Assembly (NCBI GenBank): GCA_025617745.1
Contig: CM046855.1
Location: forward strand, 48,401,813-48,465,812
Source: Heliocidaris erythrogramma
Lineage: Eukaryota > Echinodermata > Echinoidea > Camarodonta > Echinometridae
Reading direction: 5' to 3'
DNA: 64,000 bases
Shown here: positions 58,114 through 64,000 of the stretch, piece by piece
How the letters are laid out: every line of letters starts with the position of its first letter
Numbering within the stretch: position 1 is the stretch's first letter
Made by a program: the position numbers and the translations under genes
Notes under the pieces: generated by a model
Told to the model about the DNA's origin: nothing
Databases searched by the model: none
The model's input: only the letters and a program-made list of their open reading frames with translations

Positions 58114-58519
58114 ACATCTTTGTCTATAAGGTGTTCATTTCTCTTTAGTACCAACAATCTGTCTAGAAATCATGTTAATGAGTAACCCTGGTGGCACAAT
58201 AAGGGTTAAGATAGTATGATGTTCATTAGCTTCTGATCTGCCTGCACACTTAATCTATGATCAAGATGTTCTTTTTATCATCCATTGTCTGCTGCTTCAT
58301 CCCATTATATCCAGTGCTTTTTGAGATATATGCTCTTCCCCTCTCAAAGATCCACCACTGAGCTATTTAGAAACCATGTTTGTTAGCCTGGTGGCAAAAT
58401 AAGGGTTAAGGTAGACATTATGTTCATCACATCTGATGTACCTGCACGCATGCATTAACCTATGATAGAGATGTTCTTTTAATCATCGCTTGTCTTCTGC
58501 TTCATCCCATTATATCCAG
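58114..58519 (+). repeat. tandem duplication of the exon 4 splice-acceptor region (2 x about 205 bp)
   Basis: Two diverged copies each run from a TCTAGAAATCATGTT-like start through ATAAGGGTTAAG, then ATGTTCTTTT, to the identical 20-mer CTTCATCCCATTATATCCAG. The second ends exactly at exon 4. The first ends at a decoy acceptor (58314). Confidence 0.85.
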
Positions 58520-58660
58520 GTTCATCGGGAGAAGGAGTTCAAGACCAAGATGTTGAAGAACCACATAGGACAGTGCAGCGGTAAACTGAAACAGACGACA
58601 GGTCTCCTGGAATACAGTATAGAAGTGATGAAGGAGGGAGACCCAGCAGCCTTCCTCATG
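58520..58660 (+). CDS. TRIM9: TRIM9-like exon 4 (end of coiled coil, start of COS region)
   Basis: 141 nt, phase 0 to 0, acceptor CATTATATCCAG and donor ATG/GTAATA. Encodes 47 residues including HIGQCSGKLKQTTGLLEYSI and EVMKEGDPAAFLM. The vertebrate counterpart reads [33 protein letters not shown]. The COS region lets this class bind microtubules. Confidence 0.95.
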
Positions 58661-60288
58661 GTAATAAACACTGAATGTCTTTCTCATTCAACACTTTAAA
58701 GTGAAGATTTAAATGGCTCATGATAAACAAAAAATTATATATCATTTGACATGTCAAATGGAGGATAAATCTATCTTGAAATGCAATGCGAAAACATACT
58801 GGAAAGTTTTCAGTGAAATTATCATTGTGAAAGGAAATATTTGCCTCACATATATTTCTCTGGTTTTACATCCATTTACATAAAACTCATGTTTCTTTCA
58901 GTACTAAACATTGTGGATTGATTTGAAATCTTAACTCCATAAAATATCTAACTAATAAACCAATAGATAGGCTGAATGTAGATTTAGAATCCTCTAATAA
59001 GATGAAAATTTATCAAGGCAGTTATCTCATACCTTTTTATAAAAATTTCATTTATCATTCATGAAAATTTTGTCATTCTGTGATTACTATAGTAGTGTGA
59101 GCTTTATCTTTAAGTCCTAAAACATGTAGATCCCCTATTAGATGATGCACATAGAAGTTTATATCACCAATTACTAGGTTAAAAATTAATGAGTTCCACT
59201 AAATCTCAAGTTTGCTGACGATGATGAAAGCATGTTTTGGATGGGGAAACGAGACCTATTCTTTGGAAGCGGCATGCCATCCAAGCCAGAATATCATCCG
59301 TTGTTATGGATACCAGTATTAAGGCCAGGATGAGTCATTGGAGGGAAACAAAAGGCATCACTCATGTTTCCTGGCTCTACTCTGGTGTCCTCCAGTCTCT
59401 CATCTCTCTGTCTCGCAGTCTGTCTCTTTCTCTCTTCTTTCCTCTGTCTCTGTCTCTCTCTCTCTCTTGCTCTCTTGCTCTCTCTCTCTCTCTGTCTCTC
59501 TATCTCTCTCTCTCTCTCTCTCTCCCTCCCCCCTCTCTCTCGCACTCCATCTTCCTTTCATCAGTCCAGCTCCAGGCAGAGGCTCTTTCAAACTGCCACT
59601 TGCCGCTGTTAGGCTCCAGGCATTCTATCAAGCTAATGTCTAATCTTTCTCTGTCAACACTCTTTTTCGCTGTGTGAATGAAAGATACACGATTGGAAGG
59701 TTTTATATACTAATGCATGACTTACAGATTAAATATTCAAAGTGCAACCCAGTTGTAGCCTAAAAGTATGCCATTTTTAAAAATAAATGTATATTTTATT
59801 TTGTAATTGACTGTGAGGAACATTGTGTCAAATTATTTATTTCATCTTGGTAATCAAAGCCTTACCTCAGTTGCACACATATTTGTAGTAGCCCTTTCTG
59901 CAGGTACCTTTTCTATGTTAATGTATTATGTATAGTATGCATAGCCAATAACATGCATCTTTTCTCCATTAATTATATTTTAAACTAGAATGTAGAAATA
60001 ACCTATAAGAAATATCTATTGAATAAAATCAAATCATTTTTAAGGCTGATATGAAGGATCATGGCATATGAAAAAACAACACTTAACTGAGTAGGGCTAT
60101 TAACTTGATACTATATGAATATAATTAGCATTGTCATCACTATTATCACCATCATCATTATCATCATCATCATCATCATCACCATCATCATCAACATCGT
60201 CATCATTAGTAGTTGAATTTATTATTTAGCTATTGTCAAAATGATAATTGACTCTTGTCCATCTAATCTTGGTGTTCTTCCATTCCAG
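58661..60288. other. intron 4 with CT and ATC microsatellites
   Basis: AT-rich intron with a (CT)n tract at 59396-59536 and an (ATC)n tract at 60132-60207. Frames across the CT tract are artefacts. Confidence 0.75.
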
Positions 60289-60445
60289 GTGTCCGGAGCG
60301 CTGGTCCAACGGGCGCAGATGTCTGAGGAATCCTGGGATAAGGAACTACTCCTCCAGGCGAGGGTTGCTCCCGAGTTTGACCTGACCCTAGACAGCGCCC
60401 CTGCCATTCAATCAATAGAGAGGCTCAACTTCAAAGAGATGAAAC
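60289..60445 (+). CDS. TRIM9: TRIM9-like exon 5 (COS box)
   Basis: 157 nt, phase 0 in and phase 1 out, acceptor TTCCATTCCAG and donor GAAAC/GTGAGT. Encodes VSGALVQRAQMSEESWDKEL...FDLTLDSAPAIQSIERLNF. This aligns with vertebrate ISDALIRRVHLTEDQWGKG...FDLSLDNSPLLQSIHQLDF, ending at KEMK against VQVK. FN3 and SPRY domains should follow to the right of the window. Confidence 0.95.
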
Positions 60446-61688
60446 GTGAGTGTCTCTTGGTTTCGGTTTGGGCCTAATTTAGCTTCTACCCCAGTTGTAC
60501 CTCACCCCATCAATTTGATTGGTCATTTTTTCTGGTATTAATTTTTGCTTGTCACAGCATGGGATGGAAAGAATTTGGACTAAAATTGCACTTGATTTAA
60601 TTGAGGAAAAGATTTATTTAGAACAATCACTAACATTCCCCACATCTCTTTTATTGCAATTTATGGATACTCCTTGAGAAGTGTTTGAAACATTTCCAAT
60701 AAATCTATGTGTGCTCTACTCATTTCCTTGCATATTATGAAAAACAATTTAGCGATTACAAAAAGTATTTGCAACATTGTATTATCCAAAGTAAATGTCT
60801 TTCTGGCTATAAGAAAATGGCTCAATTTCAAAAATTTTACAATGATGAAGTGATGATACAAGCATAAATATGATTGAATTAGACAAGAAAGGAAAATATA
60901 TATATTATACCATATGTATATAGAAAAAGGAAAGGAACTATACCGGAATTGCATTGATCATGAATACGGGCTAACCTTGTAAAAGCAGATGTAACAAAAT
61001 ATACAGTGTACATTATTGGAGATGTCCGTAATGCAGTTAATTACTAAAAATTTAATTGGATCTCTAAAGGATTATAGATGAATATATCCGTCCAATTTTG
61101 TTTATTACATTACCCTAAATCGGGGTAATATAATGCATGCAGATGAAAATCCTTTTATGCCCTTAATTTTGATTGAGGTTAAATGAACCCTTTGTGACCC
61201 TATATCCCAATAATTCATTTATTTGTGATGGTACTGATTGCTGTTTGTATAATGGATTTTTTTTCTAATTGAGTGAGTGAGAGAGAGTGAGAGAGAGAGA
61301 GAGAGAGAGGGATTCAGAACGAAATGGGAGGATTATGAATGAATATCTGCCTTTCTCTATTTCCCAGTCCTCTGGTTAACAAAATTTCTTATGACAAGAC
61401 TAAATTTTCACTGACACATTTTTGAGTAGTGCAATAAGGGATAGAATCAAAGTAAACCCTAATACCTTTATGTTTACCATAATATAAAGATCAAAGGAAA
61501 TATTAACATAATACGAAGCTGTAAGGTTTTTACAGTAGGAATTCCGTCTTCTTCTTTTCTTTTCTTTTTGGTTCTATGTCTGTCATCCTTTCAGTACTGA
61601 TTTCAAACCATTTTAAATATTTTGGTTCATATTATGACAAGATAAATATTTGGTTGTACTCAGGATTACACTCACCAAGTTCACAGAA

Positions 61689-61780
61689 TATCGATAATTC
61701 ATCAATTGAGAACCAAAAGGGTGTTAACTCTGTGTTAAAGTAAGGAACTAATGCCTTTCTGGCTCTCAGCAAACACTTTA
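61689..61780. repeat. hairpin family, full copy
   Basis: TCAATTGAGAACCAAAAGGG is inverted by TGCCTTTCTGGCTCTCAGCA, around TTAACTCTGTGTTAAAG. Confidence 0.8.
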
Positions 61781-62749
61781 CAATTATAAGTGATGCACAT
61801 CCAGTTAAAAATCCAACCATTTCAGGCAGTGGAAAAGATACTGATGAATGTAAAGATAAGTGGTGAATGCATGAACATACAATGGGACAGGAGCTGAGGG
61901 GGTGATGCGGATACTTTTGCTGTTTATCTGATATGCCCATCTCATGATCTTACTTAGTACTCCCTCAACACCAATACCTTTCACTTTTGAATCCCTGTAA
62001 CCACAAGGTATTTCTGTGGAAGTAGCAGTAAGCATCTGTTAGGCTCTTATCAAGAAAAGTATGTCAATTTCTATTCTCTGTATATGTCATTTAATTCTAT
62101 GTATGTACCAGGAGAATATTGATTAAATTTTTATGGAGACTAAGAATTGTTTCATAAATTTACCAAAACACTGTAATGAAAAAGCAAAGTCAGACAGAAA
62201 GTTTACATATCTCCCGTTCCCAAAGATGCTTTGTTTGGAGAAATCCTTCTCTAGAAAAAAAACAGAAGAGGGCTCTGTTTTATAAAGAGTTGCAATTAGT
62301 CTTAATCGATTGCGAGTCCACCAATCAATCGCAACTTTACAAATCTCCTGACTCTTAAGTACTTAGTTGTGATTGACATCAAGTTACATCCACCATCAGT
62401 TCGAATTAACATTAATTAGGGTGTTAATACATGATATTTATATAATGCTTATAATACAATGTGTCGAAGGACAGAAATCAATCTGTTGATATCCTCTTGT
62501 ACCAAATATATATATAAATCTGACAAATTAGTTTATGGGATCGGGGAGCTGTAAGACTTGTTCTTTACATGTGAATGCTTCACTTAACCACCACTCGCCC
62601 CTCGGGCTGTGGGAGGCGAGATCGTGTTGGTATGCTCAACACTCTCACACCTTGTCTGTCACTGTTTGTTTGGGCGTTCTGGTGGAATTGTCCGTCCTCC
62701 ATATGGCACACCCCTGCCCCGTATTTATGCTGGGTTACATGGCTGAGAG

Positions 62750-62832
62750 CAAATCCTCTGTTGAGAGACAAAAGGGCATTACATCTGTGTTGAAGCATGA
62801 AGGTTTGCAGCCTTCTGGCTCTCAAAACACAA
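62750..62832. repeat. hairpin family, full copy
   Basis: CTGTTGAGAGACAAAAGGGC is inverted by GCAGCCTTCTGGCTCTCAAA, around ACATCTGTGTTGAAG. Confidence 0.75.
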
Positions 62833-63733
62833 GATGTTTTGTAGCTGAGTGGTTGTTTATGACATGTAGTGACATGTAGATTTGTTTCAACAGAAAAAAG
62901 CTCTTGAATTATAAAAAGGACAAGTTCCCTCCAGGTTGTGCTGCCCTGAAACTTGGAGTAAATATTTAGGCTTCACAGAGACGTTTGATTGTCATCTTTG
63001 TGTCATTTGTAGTGCCTGTTGCTTTGAGCTTGGCTTAATGTTATAAAAAAAAGAAGACATTTCATCTGAATTTAAAGGGATCTAAACTTCCAATTGTAGA
63101 TGACGGAGAAAAGGGCACTTAATTGAATCTCAATATAGCTCCAATTGTACAATCAAAAGTGAAATATTGATTGAAAAAAAATATTCATGGATTAATTTCT
63201 GGAGTATTATCAGAGAGTGGCAGAAAGGGGGAGGGGGCAATCGATGGTAAAAAAGGAAAGAAAAGATTTGTCACTTCAGTCTGTGCGTATGTGTGGAGGG
63301 GGGGGGGGTGACAATTGTTAGAAGCTCTTACCTCCCCCCCAAAAAAAAAACAAAAAATAAATAAAATAAAATAAATTATAAAAAGACTTTCAAAGGCAAG
63401 ATGTTTATAAACTGACAGCTGCATTCAAACTTCATATGAGAACATTTATGTGAGAATGTTTTGTAATCCATAATGTCACATATCTAGTCATTATGTCTTG
63501 TTATGGATGAAATGAAAGAAAGATTTCTCCATTGAAAATTTTCATGTTATCATCAAATGTTGTATATTTACATTCTTAGTATACATGTTTTTGATACTGT
63601 CTAATTTTGGCTGAAAGCACTCCTCATTGATTTGAGTGAAATTGTGTTTCTCTAATTTTTCTTGGGGTTTGAATTATTTACTTTTTGTGTTAAATTGTGT
63701 ATTTCTGATTGTCTATTATTTTGCACATTTAAG

Positions 63734-63751
63734 GTGTGGACATGACTAAGG
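63734..63751 (+). CDS. candidate 18-nt microexon of the TRIM9-like gene
   Basis: A T-rich tract and ATTTAAG acceptor precede 18 nt that end at a strong donor (AAGG/GTAAGA). Exon 5 ends in phase 1. This segment enters in phase 1 and leaves in phase 1 without a stop, reading R-VDMTK-G across the joins. It would insert six residues between the COS box and FN3 domain, a linker position. Such short sites can arise by chance. Confidence 0.4.
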
Positions 63752-64000
63752 GTAAGACTCATTTATAGACCATTGATTATGCTGCACGTTTTCTGGTCAA
63801 AGTTGTCTATTTTCATTAGAGGTTTTTGTTTTTAGATATTCATTGCTTGGCACTTTGGGCACATACTACCTAAATCATTTCATATTGGGGCATGAATCAT
63901 ATAAAAGATTTTTTTTTTCATCAGGAAATCAAATGAGTATGAATATCATGTATATACATGCACAAACCAGGGTTTGTTTTTAAAGATACTATTTAAATTT
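63752..64000. other. intron to window end
   Basis: AT-rich, nothing recognised. Confidence 0.6.

Larger units (their letters stand above)
60446..63733. other. intron after exon 5
   Basis: AT-rich intron with two full hairpin-family copies, a (GA)n tract at 61267-61311, and opposed G and C runs near 63299-63345. The 62535-62880 part is less AT-rich. No other gene is seen. Confidence 0.6.

Overview
This is eukaryotic (metazoan) DNA, AT-rich and full of repeats. It is most likely from an echinoderm, probably a sea urchin. The pointers are a clear but distant homologue of the neuronal E3 ligase TRIM9/TRIM67 spread over a gene of at least 50 kb, a Ty3/gypsy element of the Mag/SURL-like kind, SINE bodies of a type seen in marine invertebrates, and many small foldback DNA elements. 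The species assignment is inference.

Two host genes are recognisable and lie head to head. At the left edge, on the minus strand, are the first coding exons of a DCAF4-like gene (WD-repeat substrate receptor of CUL4-DDB1). The first coding exon is about 1.84-2.24 kb, a second strongly matching exon is 952-1109, and a third at 153-238 is tentative. The WD repeats lie beyond base 1. From 13.5 kb to the right edge, on the plus strand, runs a TRIM9/67-type gene. Exon 1 (13522-14343) holds the split RING and both B-boxes. Exons at 39858-39953, 41120-41212, 58520-58660 and 60289-60445 encode the coiled coil and COS box. The FN3 and SPRY exons are past base 64000. Two extra exons are proposed from splice signals and phase: a 45-nt exon (27912-27956) that begins with a well-placed ATG and could start a RING-less isoform, and an 18-nt microexon (63734-63751) after the COS box.

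The 11 kb between the genes is almost entirely repeats. It holds a 581-bp near-perfect palindrome with a 9-bp target duplication, a composite element (3102-6611) of tandem and inverted 550/690-bp units bounded by an 8-bp duplication, a 530-bp MITE, a decayed LINE 3' end with an RNase H domain, and a 26-bp minisatellite inside a foldback structure.

The TRIM9 introns contain MITEs of several kinds (one Harbinger-like with TTA duplications), tRNA-derived SINEs, a SINE-like copy with a 7SL-like head, a tRNA-Thr-like sequence between long direct repeats, tandem duplications, and a whole-looking LTR retrotransposon (43059-48341, minus strand) with identical LTRs. Two observations stand out. One is a family of about 85-bp imperfect hairpins, 11 full or half copies, all within the TRIM9 introns. 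The other is an old tandem duplication of the exon-4 splice acceptor that leaves a decoy acceptor 205 bp upstream of the real one. Long G or C homopolymers (up to 39 G) recur throughout.

All calls come from reading the sequence and from remembered family features. No alignment or database search was run.
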